DNA of 64,000 bases, from NCBI GenBank assembly GCA_965116435.1, contig OZ220686.1:62001-126000 (forward strand). The letters are read 5' to 3'. Positions 27,166 through 35,709 of the stretch are shown piece by piece. The translations under genes were made by a program, and so were the position numbers. The stretch's first letter is position 1, and every line of letters begins with the position of its first letter. This stretch comes from VXPQ01 sp965116435. GTDB taxonomy: Bacteria; Bacteroidota; Rhodothermia; Rhodothermales; VXPQ01. Below the pieces are notes generated by a model. It made no database searches. It saw only the letters and a list, made by a program, of their open reading frames with translations, and was not told the origin of the DNA.

Positions 27166-28563
27166 TTACTGCGAGTATTCGGCGCGCACCGAAGGGGAGA
27201 GCCAGGCGGGCCCCACATCGGCCGGAGTGAGCGGTCGGCTCGCCAGCGTGGCCCCCTTGCCTGTCGCCGGGCCTGCGGGGTCGGGTCGCCAGAGGCCGTC
27301 TTGCCCCATGACGAGCGCCGGATTTTCCCAGTGGATACCCTCCGGCAAGGGCATGCCGAGGTCGGAGCCGTAGAACACATTGCCGCGCCAGGCTATGTCT
27401 TGAGGAGATGTTTTGGCGAAGATCACGGGGACGGCGCTCTCGGTGTATACGATATTGTCGGCGAACGAGACCCCTTGCGGCGGCAAGGATTTTTCGCGGT
27501 CCCTGCCCATGCCGTACAGAATCGTAACGCGGGTATCGACAAACGTGTTGTTGACGATGCGGGCGTTCTTGACCTGGAAGTACCTGTTCAGGGGGGAATT
27601 CGGCACGCCGTTCATGATCGGGAGCGCGGACCGCGAGGAATCTCCCTGCAAGCCCGCAAAATAATTGTCCTGGATCAGGTGATCCTCCCCGATGATCCGT
27701 ACGCCGCCCGTCCCTTCCTTGTTGTTCCCCAGGAAAAAATTATGCGTTACTACGGCCCGGTTGCCATGACGCAACGTGAGCGTACCCTCGGATTCGAGGA
27801 ACGTGTTGTAGCGGTAGATATTTTCCCCGGTTTTGTTGGAAATAATTTCGTGTTCTCCGTTGGCCCGTTCGAAGAGGTTGTATTCGACGATGGTGCGCGA
27901 ATCCTGCATCGAACGGTGGCTTGTGCCTATCCGGATGGTTTCGCCGCCATTCTTGCCGAGCGGGGGGCGCGGCCCGAAATGATTATGATCTATGCGATGA
28001 TGATTCGGCTCGTGATCGGGCGGGTCCTCAAGCCACACCACGAATGTGGCGCCGTCGTGTGTTTTTCCGGCGAAATAATTATGGTCCACGCGATTATGCG
28101 TGCCGTAGACGGAGACCCACTTGTATTGGGTGAGCCAGTCGGGCGGATTGTATCCGGTGACGGCGCAGTGGGTAAGGCGGCTGTGGTGCGCCGCCCGGTT
28201 CTGGCTTGTGCGAAAGGCGATCACATGTCCGTCCTCAAGGGCGCCTTGATCAAACCACAAGCCCTCCACTTTCAGGTAACTTCCTCCGATGCGGAGCCTG
28301 GACGTTCCTGTCAGGATCACCTGCCCCGGGGTTTCGGCCCGGACGGTGATGGAGTCGCCCTCCATGCCGTCTGCATCGAAGTCGAGGTGCGCATCGCGCC
28401 AGACGCCATTGGCCAGGCGGATCGTATCGCCCGGCCGGGCCGCCTCGACGGCCTTGTGGAATTCTTCCGGCGACCGAACGAGCGTATCGTCTCCCGTGGC
28501 GGGCAGGGCGACGATACTGCACAGCACGATGAAAAACAGCGTGATGAAGAACCAGGCTCTCAT
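27166..28563 (-). CDS. PL6-family alginate lyase (no sorting tail)
   Basis: This parallel beta-helix polysaccharide lyase has a signal peptide (MRAWFFITLFFIVLCSIVAL). Catalytic Lys244 lies in IISNKTG and Arg265 in TLTLRHGN. Ca-site glutamates lie in VEYNLFE, with a further GKNGGETIRIG motif, all diagnostic for PL6 (the AlyGC-type Lys/Arg pair). At 465 residues it is a single PL6 domain with no T9SS tail, so it is likely periplasmic. Its start overlaps the stop of the upstream PL6 paralogue (ATGA, 28560-28563). The longer frame reaching 29040 is only an extension into the neighbour. The two may act on polymer and oligomer, or on different block types. Confidence 0.9.
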   Translation of the reverse strand: MRAWFFITLFFIVLCSIVALPATGDDTLVRSPEEFHKAVEAARPGDTIRLANGVWRDAHLDFDADGMEGDSITVRAETPGQVILTGTSRLRIGGSYLKVEGLWFDQGALEDGHVIAFRTSQNRAAHHSRLTHCAVTGYNPPDWLTQYKWVSVYGTHNRVDHNYFAGKTHDGATFVVWLEDPPDHEPNHHRIDHNHFGPRPPLGKNGGETIRIGTSHRSMQDSRTIVEYNLFERANGEHEIISNKTGENIYRYNTFLESEGTLTLRHGNRAVVTHNFFLGNNKEGTGGVRIIGEDHLIQDNYFAGLQGDSSRSALPIMNGVPNSPLNRYFQVKNARIVNNTFVDTRVTILYGMGRDREKSLPPQGVSFADNIVYTESAVPVIFAKTSPQDIAWRGNVFYGSDLGMPLPEGIHWENPALVMGQDGLWRPDPAGPATGKGATLASRPLTPADVGPAWLSPSVRAEYSQ

Positions 28564-30314
28564 TGGCGAAAGAGCATGTGTGTCTGGCGCCGGTCGCCTG
28601 CGGTCAGCCGGACGACGTACGGCCCCGTCGACAGGTTCGAGGCTTCGAACGTCACGCGGTGTTCGCCCGCGGCATAGGGCGCATCCAGCAAGCGCGCCAC
28701 TTCTCTTCCCCTGATGTCGTACACAACCAGTCGCACATGCCCGGACTCCGCGAGCGTAAAAGATACGTCGGTGCGGGCGCGGAACGGGTTCGGCGCGTTG
28801 GTGATGGGCATGTCGGTCAGGAATACTTCCTCGGGAAGGGGTTCTGCAGACACAATGGTCGCGAAGAACGAGGGCCCGGTGTCGGATGCTGTCAACGGGC
28901 GGTTTGTGATGGGGGAGGCGGCCTGTTCGTCGGCGCCGATATCGGGTGTGGCGTCCCGCGTCTGGCCGTCCATGTCGGCGTTGGCGAAGGGGAAGGCGGT
29001 CGCCGCATTCAGGGCGGGCGAGGAGGGGGATGGGCGCCATAGCGAACCGCTTTGCGTCAACTGGGGATCCGCGGTGGAAATGCCGTCCGGCGGCGCAATG
29101 CCCAGGGCGCTCCCGTGCATAATGTTCGCTGCGTAGGCGATGTTAACCGGGGTGTCTTCGTATTCGACGATCGGGCCCTGCGTGGTTTCCACAAGGTTGT
29201 TGGCGATGGTCAGGTTTTCCGGGGGCAACGATTGTTCGCTGCTTTTCCCGGCGCCGATGACGAACGTTTCGTTCGTGTTGACGAAGGTGTTGAAGGCGAC
29301 CACCGCATCCTTGACCTGGAAATAGCGGTTGAGCGGGGAATTTTCCACGCCATTCACCACCGCCAGCGCAGCGCGGTATCCTGTGCCCGCCAAGTCCTGG
29401 AAATAGTTGTTATAGACTTCGTGGCGCTCTCCGATAAGGCGAACGCCGCCTGTCTGGGATTTGCCTTCGCCGAGAAAGAAGTTGCCGTGTACGTGGGCGT
29501 CGTTGCCGTGGCGCAACGTGAGCGTGCCTGCCGAGCGGCGGAAGGTATTGTAGCGAAACGTGTTTTGTCCGCTTTTATTGGAGATGATTTCGATCTCGCC
29601 GTCGCATTCCTCGAAAAGGTTGCGTTCAACCGTCACGAAGGCGTTTTGCATGGAGCGGCTGCTCGTGCCTATGCGAATGGTTTCCCCGCCGTTCTTGCCC
29701 AGATTGGGCCGGTGGCCGAAGTGGTTGTTGTCTATCCGGTGATAGACCGGCGCGTCGTTGGGCGGGTCGCGGAGCCAGACGACGAGCGTGGCCCCATCGT
29801 GCGTTTTGCCGGCGAAATAGCAATGGTCCACCCGGTTATTCGTGCCGTAGACCGAGACCCATTTGTACTCCGTCAGCCTGTTTGGCGGGTTGTAATCCGT
29901 GATGGCGCAATTGGTGAGGCGGCTATGGTTCGCGAGGCGGGAAGACGAACGCCTGAACTGAATAACGTGCCCGTCCGAAAGCGCTCCCCGGTCAAACCAT
30001 AGCCCGTCTACCTTCAGGTAGTTGCCCCAGATGCGCAAGCTGGACCGTCCGTTGAGGATCACCTGCCCCGGCGTTTCGGCCCGCAACGTAATGCTGTCTC
30101 CCTCGGCGCCCTCGGCGTAGAACGCAATGTTCGTATCCGTCCATATCCCGTTCGCCATCACAATGGCGTCGCCGGGATCCGAACTGGCAATGGCGCTGGC
30201 CAGCTCCGCCGCCGTCTGGACGTACCGCTCTTGTTGCGCGAACATCTCCGGCGCCCACAACAGCATAGCGAAAGCCGCTGCGGCGACCAGGAAACCCGGC
30301 CGGAAGATGGACAA
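28560..30314 (-). CDS. PL6-family alginate lyase with T9SS sorting tail
   Basis: The 584-residue paralogue of the preceding lyase has a signal peptide to about AQ27. Catalytic Lys247 is in IISNKSG and Arg268 in TLTLRHGN, with the same GKNGGETIRIG motif. The beta-helix is followed by a C-terminal T9SS domain (ITNAPNPFRARTDVSFTL ... VRLVVYDIRGREV ... MLFRQ), so this copy should be exported and held at the cell surface. Together the two PL6 genes give a surface and a periplasmic version of the same activity. An inverted repeat lies just upstream (30330-30388). Confidence 0.9.
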   Translation of the reverse strand: MSIFRPGFLVAAAAFAMLLWAPEMFAQQERYVQTAAELASAIASSDPGDAIVMANGIWTDTNIAFYAEGAEGDSITLRAETPGQVILNGRSSLRIWGNYLKVDGLWFDRGALSDGHVIQFRRSSSRLANHSRLTNCAITDYNPPNRLTEYKWVSVYGTNNRVDHCYFAGKTHDGATLVVWLRDPPNDAPVYHRIDNNHFGHRPNLGKNGGETIRIGTSSRSMQNAFVTVERNLFEECDGEIEIISNKSGQNTFRYNTFRRSAGTLTLRHGNDAHVHGNFFLGEGKSQTGGVRLIGERHEVYNNYFQDLAGTGYRAALAVVNGVENSPLNRYFQVKDAVVAFNTFVNTNETFVIGAGKSSEQSLPPENLTIANNLVETTQGPIVEYEDTPVNIAYAANIMHGSALGIAPPDGISTADPQLTQSGSLWRPSPSSPALNAATAFPFANADMDGQTRDATPDIGADEQAASPITNRPLTASDTGPSFFATIVSAEPLPEEVFLTDMPITNAPNPFRARTDVSFTLAESGHVRLVVYDIRGREVARLLDAPYAAGEHRVTFEASNLSTGPYVVRLTAGDRRQTHMLFRQ

Positions 30315-30329
30315 GTGTCTGGAGGGTGT

Positions 30330-30388
30330 TTGGGCAGGAAGCGAGGGGGAAAGAGGACGGGATAGACATCCTCTCGCTTCCTGCCCAA
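30330..30388. terminator. Perfect 16-bp inverted repeat between beta-helix and PL6 genes
   Basis: Arms TTGGGCAGGAAGCGAG (30330-30345) and its exact complement (30373-30388) flank a 27-nt loop; G-U pairs extend the stem. It lies 41 nt past the stop of the beta-helix gene and 16 nt before the PL6 start. No U-run follows on the minus strand, so it may be a processing or attenuation hairpin rather than a classical terminator. Confidence 0.6.
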
Positions 30389-30428
30389 TGATCAGAGATA
30401 CCGGGCTATACGGTGGGCTATTTCAGGG

Positions 30429-32810
30429 CTACTTCAGCAAGGTAAGCGTACGGTGCTGGACCTGATCGTTCACGCGCAGCCTGTAGACATACAGGCCTGT
30501 CGCATGGCCGTCCAGCGAAATATCTACGGCGTATTCGCCGGCCGCATGATGCGCGCTCATCACGTTCATCACCTGGCGCCCCAACATATCGTATACCTCC
30601 AATGTGGCCATTCCCGGTTCGTCGATGCGGTAGGGTATGGTCGTCTGTCCATTGAAAGGGTTCGGATAGTTTTGGCCCAGCGCGATTTCCGAGGGCAACA
30701 CGATATCGTCTTCGGTCGAAACGACGCCCATGGCCCATTGCGGATCGCCTATGGGGCCTCCTGTGCTACTCGCCGTCAACAGCATGTCGTTGTCGATCGT
30801 GAAGTCCAGCATCTCCGAATCCGCGAACATGGGATCGACCATGAGGATATTCGACTGCGTGGCGCCGCTGGACAGTTTGAGGGGGGAGACTTCGAACAGG
30901 TTCGAATAGGTTATGCTCGAGTTGCCCTCGATCAGTACCGATCCCTCCGTATCCTGGTTGCTATGGGCAAGGATGCTGTTCGTGATCGTCGCATTCAGGA
31001 TGTTGCTGGCAAAGATCGCGCGTCCGTTGCCGGACCCGCAATTGAAACAGGTCAGGCCGTCCACCTTGAACATCGGTTCGGGCGTGTTGGCGTCTTCGTC
31101 CCCGCCATGCACGTAAATGCCGTCCGCCTTGGTGTTTGCAATGGTCGAATTCGAGACCTCGAAATAATTGACGTTGTGAATTCCCATCGCCTTGTTGTCG
31201 CTGGACTCGTCCTTGATCCGGATGCCTTCCTTGCCGCTGTTGTTCAGCACCACGTTTCGGAAAATGACGGACTCGGCAAGCGTTAAGGCGTATTGCCGGA
31301 GGAAGTTGCCGTCGCTGCCGGCCACCACGTCATGCAGGTAGCTATCGAGCACCATCAGTTTCAGGCCGTCGGCCTGCAGGCCGCTCCCGTCGTCTTCGTC
31401 GTCGATACGCAGGAGGTATTTCGCATTGAAATCCGTCCCGGCCTGTCCGTCGATTTCAATGCCCTGGAGCGTTAAATCGTCGTAGATGCGGAAGACGACG
31501 CGCGTATTCTCGTCCTCTTCGTTGTTTTTGATGACCGGTTTCTCGGCCAGGCCCTCGGCGGCCCGGACCGTAAGGGGCACGGTGATCTGGATATCGCTGT
31601 CGTTGAGGTATTCTCCGCCGCTGTCGGTGAGTTCAATGACGTCGCCTGCCGCCGCGGCTCCCACGGCGTCGAGCAACGTATTTTGGCCCGCCGCCACCTT
31701 GTGTACGGTGGATCCGCCGCCCGTTCCCGCAGGCCACCAGCGCATGTCGCCGAGGGTCGCACCGTCTTTGCCCTTGCCTATGAGCGGCGAGTCACCGGAG
31801 AGGGTAAAGTCCCCGTTGTCCGGATCGGCGAACATGGGGTCTACCGCGTGGAGCATATTCACCGTGGGAACTCCCCCGCCTGTCCATTCGCCGTCGTCGC
31901 TGACATTGAGCGTGTCCGTGTAGGCGATCTCGGCGCCGGTCTCAAGCCAGGGCGCTCCCAGCGTTTTCATGGTTTCATTCACGATATCGTAATTCCCGAC
32001 CAGGATCGAATTGGTGACCTTGGCGTTTTCCGCAAACTTGAGGTTGATGACGTAATGCCCGGCGTTGTAGATCGTTACATGGTCAATGACCACCTCCGGT
32101 CCGGGCGTGGCCGTGTCCTGGTCGCCGCCGTAGACGCTGATTGCGTCGTTCTTGATATTCCAGAAAGTGGAATTCGAAACCTCGAAATACTTCACGTTGA
32201 AGAACCCGAACCCGGGCCGGTCGCTGTCTTCGTCGCGCGCTCGCAACGCTTCCTTCCCCATGTTTTCGAACAGGCTGTTCTTCACAACGATGGAATCAGC
32301 CATCGTCATGCCGTAGGCGCGGAAGGCGTTCCCGTCGCTTCCCGAAACGATATCGCGGAAATAGCAGTTCATGATTTTCAGCACGTAGTCCTGCTTCACG
32401 TTGGCGGCGTCCCCGGAGCTTGACCCGGTGCGGATGCCGTATTTCGCCTCGTTGAGCCCGTCGATTTCCAGCCCGATAAGGGTAAGGTCGTTGTACAGTC
32501 GAAAGATATCCTTCGTGCCGTCCGTGCCGTTGTTCGTCAGTACGGGCCGCTTCGCCAGGCCGGGCTTAGCCATGAATGTCAGGGGTATGTCCGGTTTGAT
32601 CTCGTCGTCGTTTTCGTAGGCCCCGCCGTCGGTCGTGAGCATGATCGTATCGCCGGGCTGGGCTTGGGCAACCGCGTCCAGGATCGTATTTTGCCCTGCC
32701 TCCACTTCGTGCGTTTGCTGCGCCAGGGCAGGCGAAGCAAGGGAGATTGTCCATAGCGCCAGCGCGAAGAGGGCGGCGAGCGTCAGGAAATGTGTAGCGA
32801 ATCGGTTCAT
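30429..32810 (-). CDS. Duplicated parallel beta-helix T9SS surface protein (DUF4957/DUF5123-like)
   Basis: The protein begins with MNRFATHFLTLAALFALALW (signal peptide) and contains two tandem halves. Each opens with 'V-AGQNT-LDAV-A---GD-I-LT' (about residues 34 and 395 of the mature region) and continues into beta-helix rungs such as 'YFEVSNSTFWNIKNDAISVYGGDQDT' and 'YFEVSNSTIANTKADGIYVHGGDEDA'. A T9SS tail (ALGQNYPNPFNGQTTIPYRI to LTLLK) closes it. DUF4957/DUF5123 proteins are frequent in alginate and pectin loci. I see no PL6 Lys/Arg pair, so it may be a binding protein or an unassigned lyase. An in-frame upstream ATG (32888) is less likely given the signal peptide. Confidence 0.78.
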   Translation of the reverse strand: MNRFATHFLTLAALFALALWTISLASPALAQQTHEVEAGQNTILDAVAQAQPGDTIMLTTDGGAYENDDEIKPDIPLTFMAKPGLAKRPVLTNNGTDGTKDIFRLYNDLTLIGLEIDGLNEAKYGIRTGSSSGDAANVKQDYVLKIMNCYFRDIVSGSDGNAFRAYGMTMADSIVVKNSLFENMGKEALRARDEDSDRPGFGFFNVKYFEVSNSTFWNIKNDAISVYGGDQDTATPGPEVVIDHVTIYNAGHYVINLKFAENAKVTNSILVGNYDIVNETMKTLGAPWLETGAEIAYTDTLNVSDDGEWTGGGVPTVNMLHAVDPMFADPDNGDFTLSGDSPLIGKGKDGATLGDMRWWPAGTGGGSTVHKVAAGQNTLLDAVGAAAAGDVIELTDSGGEYLNDSDIQITVPLTVRAAEGLAEKPVIKNNEEDENTRVVFRIYDDLTLQGIEIDGQAGTDFNAKYLLRIDDEDDGSGLQADGLKLMVLDSYLHDVVAGSDGNFLRQYALTLAESVIFRNVVLNNSGKEGIRIKDESSDNKAMGIHNVNYFEVSNSTIANTKADGIYVHGGDEDANTPEPMFKVDGLTCFNCGSGNGRAIFASNILNATITNSILAHSNQDTEGSVLIEGNSSITYSNLFEVSPLKLSSGATQSNILMVDPMFADSEMLDFTIDNDMLLTASSTGGPIGDPQWAMGVVSTEDDIVLPSEIALGQNYPNPFNGQTTIPYRIDEPGMATLEVYDMLGRQVMNVMSAHHAAGEYAVDISLDGHATGLYVYRLRVNDQVQHRTLTLLK

Positions 32811-32857
32811 GGCGTTTGTTCGTATAGGGTTTCGACAACGGCGAGGATGCGTTTTCT

Positions 32858-32907
32858 GAGTACGCAACATGTTTTGAGTACGTAACATGTATGTTGTATG
32901 ACAAGTT
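32858..32907 (-). promoter_or_regulatory. FadR/GntR-type operator and direct repeats upstream of the beta-helix gene
   Basis: The palindrome TTGTATGACAA inside 32891-32907 fits the FadR-subfamily consensus TnGTnnnACnA. Next to it are two 15-bp direct repeats GAGTACGyAACATGT (32858-32872 and 32876-32890). A matching site (AACATGTCATACAAGTT) precedes the TonB operon. Binding by the GntR protein encoded at 26106 is inferred. Confidence 0.45.
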
Positions 32908-32957
32908 ACGCAATCAAACTAAATCAAAAAGGAATTATTTGCAAAGCTCCGATTTTT

Positions 32958-35618
32958 TTATTGCACGCGCACGATTTTTCGCACGACGACCGGTCGGTCT
33001 GCCTGCGTCAATCGCACCAGGTACACGCCGGACGGGACATGCGCGCCCTCGGAATCGCGGCCATCCCAGTGCACCTGCCGTTTGCCCGGGGCGCCGTGGC
33101 CTTCGGCGAGGGTACGCACTTTCTGTCCCAGCAGATTGAACACCTCCATCCGGTAGGCCCCGGGATGCTCCATGTCTATGACGAACGAGGTGGCGCCCCG
33201 GAACGGGTTGGGATAATTGTGCAGGTTCACGTCGGAGGAAGCAGGCAATTCGTTGTCCGCCGACAACAGATGCGTTCCGATCGTGAGCGATATCCGGTCC
33301 TCGTTCCTGTCGAACGGGACCGCCGCCCCGCGCACCCTGACCTCGGTTACGCCGGCGGCGCCCGGCCAGGAGACCTCCAGCCGAAACGCGTGCATCGTTT
33401 GGCTCGGTTCGATGACGAGCAGGCCCGCTGCGCTGATATCCAGCGCGAGCGTGGCGGGTTGTTCCGCCGTTAACGCCAATCCGCCGCTGCGGATTCCTGG
33501 CCGTCGTCTCGCTGCAACGTCCGTCCCAAGTTGTTCCACCGTTAACGCCAATCCGCCGCTGCGGAAGCGGGTGGCGTCCCGGAATGCAAAGCGGGAAAGC
33601 GTGTTGTCGGTTGTGCGCGACCACGCAAAGGTGGCGTCGGTCGTAAAGGCGGCCAGCGCCTGTTCTGCCGGATCGTGCTGGAGCAAGAAGACATCGGTCG
33701 CGTTGTTTTTCTCCAGGGAGGCTGCGACGTAGGCGTCCGTACTCAGGTCGGTGGCCGCCGGCACGGGATCGTCCGGCAGGGCAGGCAGCAAAAGTTGGAG
33801 AAAAGCGGCGTTTTGCCCTGTTTGCGCAACCTCGACATACTGTTCGTATCGTTCGTCCTTGAACAGGCTGATATATCCGGTGGTGTGCGTCACGGAAGCC
33901 GTTGCCGGGAAGAAGAAGGCGTCCAGGCGGGCGGCTTCGCCGTACCGGTTGGCGAAGGGTTCCCAGGAGGCGTGATGCCCGTCGAGTTCGAACCTGCCGC
34001 GTCCGTGCAGATAGGAGCGATACGTATGGGAATCATCGCCCGTCAGCAGGTCCGCCACGGCGAAATAGTCCTCTCCGACAAAGCCGACGGCGCGAAAGAG
34101 ATTCGCGTCGTTTGGGCGAAGGTATCCACTTTGCTTTTCCGCAAAGTCGAAAAAGGACGAATTAATGTATTGCCGGGTTTGCGGGGTGATATTGTATACG
34201 TAGGGTTGCTGGAGCAAACTGTCCGCAAAGGGGGGATACCCGTCCGCCGTAACGATGTTATGCGCCTTGGCGGTAAGGTACCAGGAATTGCGCCGGTCGT
34301 CCGAGAAGCCGTTCGGACCGTAGCCGGCGTCGGGCGCAAGAATCGCGTCATGCCCGCCGAGAAAGAAGGAGAGATGGTCGCGATGGTTGTGGTTGTCGGC
34401 CTCGGCTACGCCATGAAACAGGAGGTAGCGATCGTTCGGCCCGCTGGTCCACTGGTTGCGGAACACGATTTGTCCGGTCTGGAGAAACTGCGTAGGGGAG
34501 ACCGCAGGAGGAGCAGACGGGATGCCGTCGTCAAAGAGGATGTATTCGTCGATTTCCCAGGTTACGTCTACGGTCGCTCCGGTATAGTCCTCGTTGAACA
34601 GGCGGGTGTTTTCGTAATTCCACTGACACAGGGCGGCGAAGTCGGCGTCGGGATTGAGATCGGTCGGGCTGCCGTGGTACGCTGCCGCCACCATGTGCGT
34701 AGGCGCGGGCTTTATGTAGGAATCTTCCATATTCGGAATCCATCCTCGCCCGGTGCGTATTTTGATGGGCCACTCGAACGCCGGTTTGTACTCCTCGAAC
34801 AGATTGACGCCGGAGACCTTTTTGTAGTGCCACAAAAAGGGAATGAAATTCACGGCGTTATACATCCAGTAGTGTCCCCCTTCGCGGTAGATCCCGTCGG
34901 AACTGAACTGATAGCGGGTGACCGAATTGGCGGCTTCCAGCGCGTATTGCAACCAGTCTTCGGCGTGCGCGTGATCCGACAGGGCAAGCGCCGCCGTGCC
35001 GATGGCCCAGGCCGGTTTGGAGCGATGATTGTGCGGGCGCGGGGCGAGGCGGTCGCCCTCGGTCAGGTTATCCCGCAGGTACTGAACCTCGTCGGCGATG
35101 CGGCGGCGAATCTCGGTGTTTTGCGCTGCGCTCAGCCGATCGAATACCCAGTCGTAGGCCGCCGCATAGTTTTGCAGCCAGGTTGCGCGATATATCTCGT
35201 CGTACGGTTTCTCTCCCGTCTGGGGAACGTCTTCCCAGGCCAGCATCAGCATCTCGATGGCCTTTTGCAACGCCTCATCGTCTTCTTCGACAAGCCACCA
35301 GAAGGCGAGCGTTTTGGCGGCGCGAGGCCGATCGTTTTCGTCGAGATCTTCCGCGTTTTTCGTGATGTACTTGAGCGCATCGCCCCGAAAACGCAGCCAC
35401 AGCGTATGGTGTCGGGTGGCGGTTTGGGTTTTTCGCGTCCGCAGGACAGGAATGTCGCTTGCGCTGAAGTACAGGGACGGATGTATTTCGCCGGGCGGAA
35501 GCACGGGCGTCGTATCCACGGCAAACCCGTTGTACGTGTCGTACCTGGGGTGCTGCGCCCAAAGCAGCGTAGGGAAGAGCAAGGGCAGAAAATATGCAAG
35601 GCGTTTCAGGAAGGCCAT
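32958..35618 (-). CDS. Heparinase II/III-fold polysaccharide lyase with T9SS tail
   Basis: The 886-residue secreted lyase has a signal peptide (FLPLLFPTLLWAQ) and an alpha/alpha-barrel with 'RPHNHRSKPAWAIGTAALAL' and 'REGGHYWMYNAVNFIPF'. A heparinase II/III sandwich carries 'ADNHNHRDHLSFFLGGHDAILAPDAGYG'. The end is a FlgD/T9SS-like domain (NLHNYPNPFRGATSFVID to VVRKIVRVQ). The family resembles PL15/PL17/PL39-type alginate lyases, but I cannot choose among them. Residues near 685-720 contain an in-frame 72-bp duplication (33459-33565) that repeats RSGGLALT-EQ. It lies in the alginate locus, downstream of the TonB operon on the same strand. Confidence 0.8.
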   Translation of the reverse strand: MAFLKRLAYFLPLLFPTLLWAQHPRYDTYNGFAVDTTPVLPPGEIHPSLYFSASDIPVLRTRKTQTATRHHTLWLRFRGDALKYITKNAEDLDENDRPRAAKTLAFWWLVEEDDEALQKAIEMLMLAWEDVPQTGEKPYDEIYRATWLQNYAAAYDWVFDRLSAAQNTEIRRRIADEVQYLRDNLTEGDRLAPRPHNHRSKPAWAIGTAALALSDHAHAEDWLQYALEAANSVTRYQFSSDGIYREGGHYWMYNAVNFIPFLWHYKKVSGVNLFEEYKPAFEWPIKIRTGRGWIPNMEDSYIKPAPTHMVAAAYHGSPTDLNPDADFAALCQWNYENTRLFNEDYTGATVDVTWEIDEYILFDDGIPSAPPAVSPTQFLQTGQIVFRNQWTSGPNDRYLLFHGVAEADNHNHRDHLSFFLGGHDAILAPDAGYGPNGFSDDRRNSWYLTAKAHNIVTADGYPPFADSLLQQPYVYNITPQTRQYINSSFFDFAEKQSGYLRPNDANLFRAVGFVGEDYFAVADLLTGDDSHTYRSYLHGRGRFELDGHHASWEPFANRYGEAARLDAFFFPATASVTHTTGYISLFKDERYEQYVEVAQTGQNAAFLQLLLPALPDDPVPAATDLSTDAYVAASLEKNNATDVFLLQHDPAEQALAAFTTDATFAWSRTTDNTLSRFAFRDATRFRSGGLALTVEQLGTDVAARRRPGIRSGGLALTAEQPATLALDISAAGLLVIEPSQTMHAFRLEVSWPGAAGVTEVRVRGAAVPFDRNEDRISLTIGTHLLSADNELPASSDVNLHNYPNPFRGATSFVIDMEHPGAYRMEVFNLLGQKVRTLAEGHGAPGKRQVHWDGRDSEGAHVPSGVYLVRLTQADRPVVVRKIVRVQ
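33459..33565 (-). repeat. 35-bp direct repeats (72-bp offset) inside the lyase gene
   Basis: 33459-33493 and 33531-33565 are identical except for one base (ttgttcc-ccgttaacgcc). The 72-bp spacing equals 24 codons, so the frame is kept and RSGGLALT-EQ appears twice in the protein. Confidence 0.85.
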
Positions 35619-35683
35619 GTGTCCTGACCTGACGGTCCTTGATGCAGTACGCGATGCGTTCGCGTTCCGTGCGTACAGTTTTT

Positions 35684-35709
35684 CAAAGTGGATTTGATCA
35701 GTGCATCCT
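35684..35709 (-). repeat. Dispersed hairpin repeat, partial copy C
   Basis: The block caaagtggatttgatcag continues into tgcatcc and touches the stop codon of the FadL-like gene (35709-35711). On the gene's strand the repeat begins directly after TGA. It is the same family as copies A and B but with one arm eroded. Confidence 0.65.

Noticed and set aside
28564..29040. N-terminal extension of the short PL6 lyase
   Set aside because: It overlaps the neighbouring PL6 gene in another frame; a proper signal peptide starts at 28563 with an ATGA overlap.
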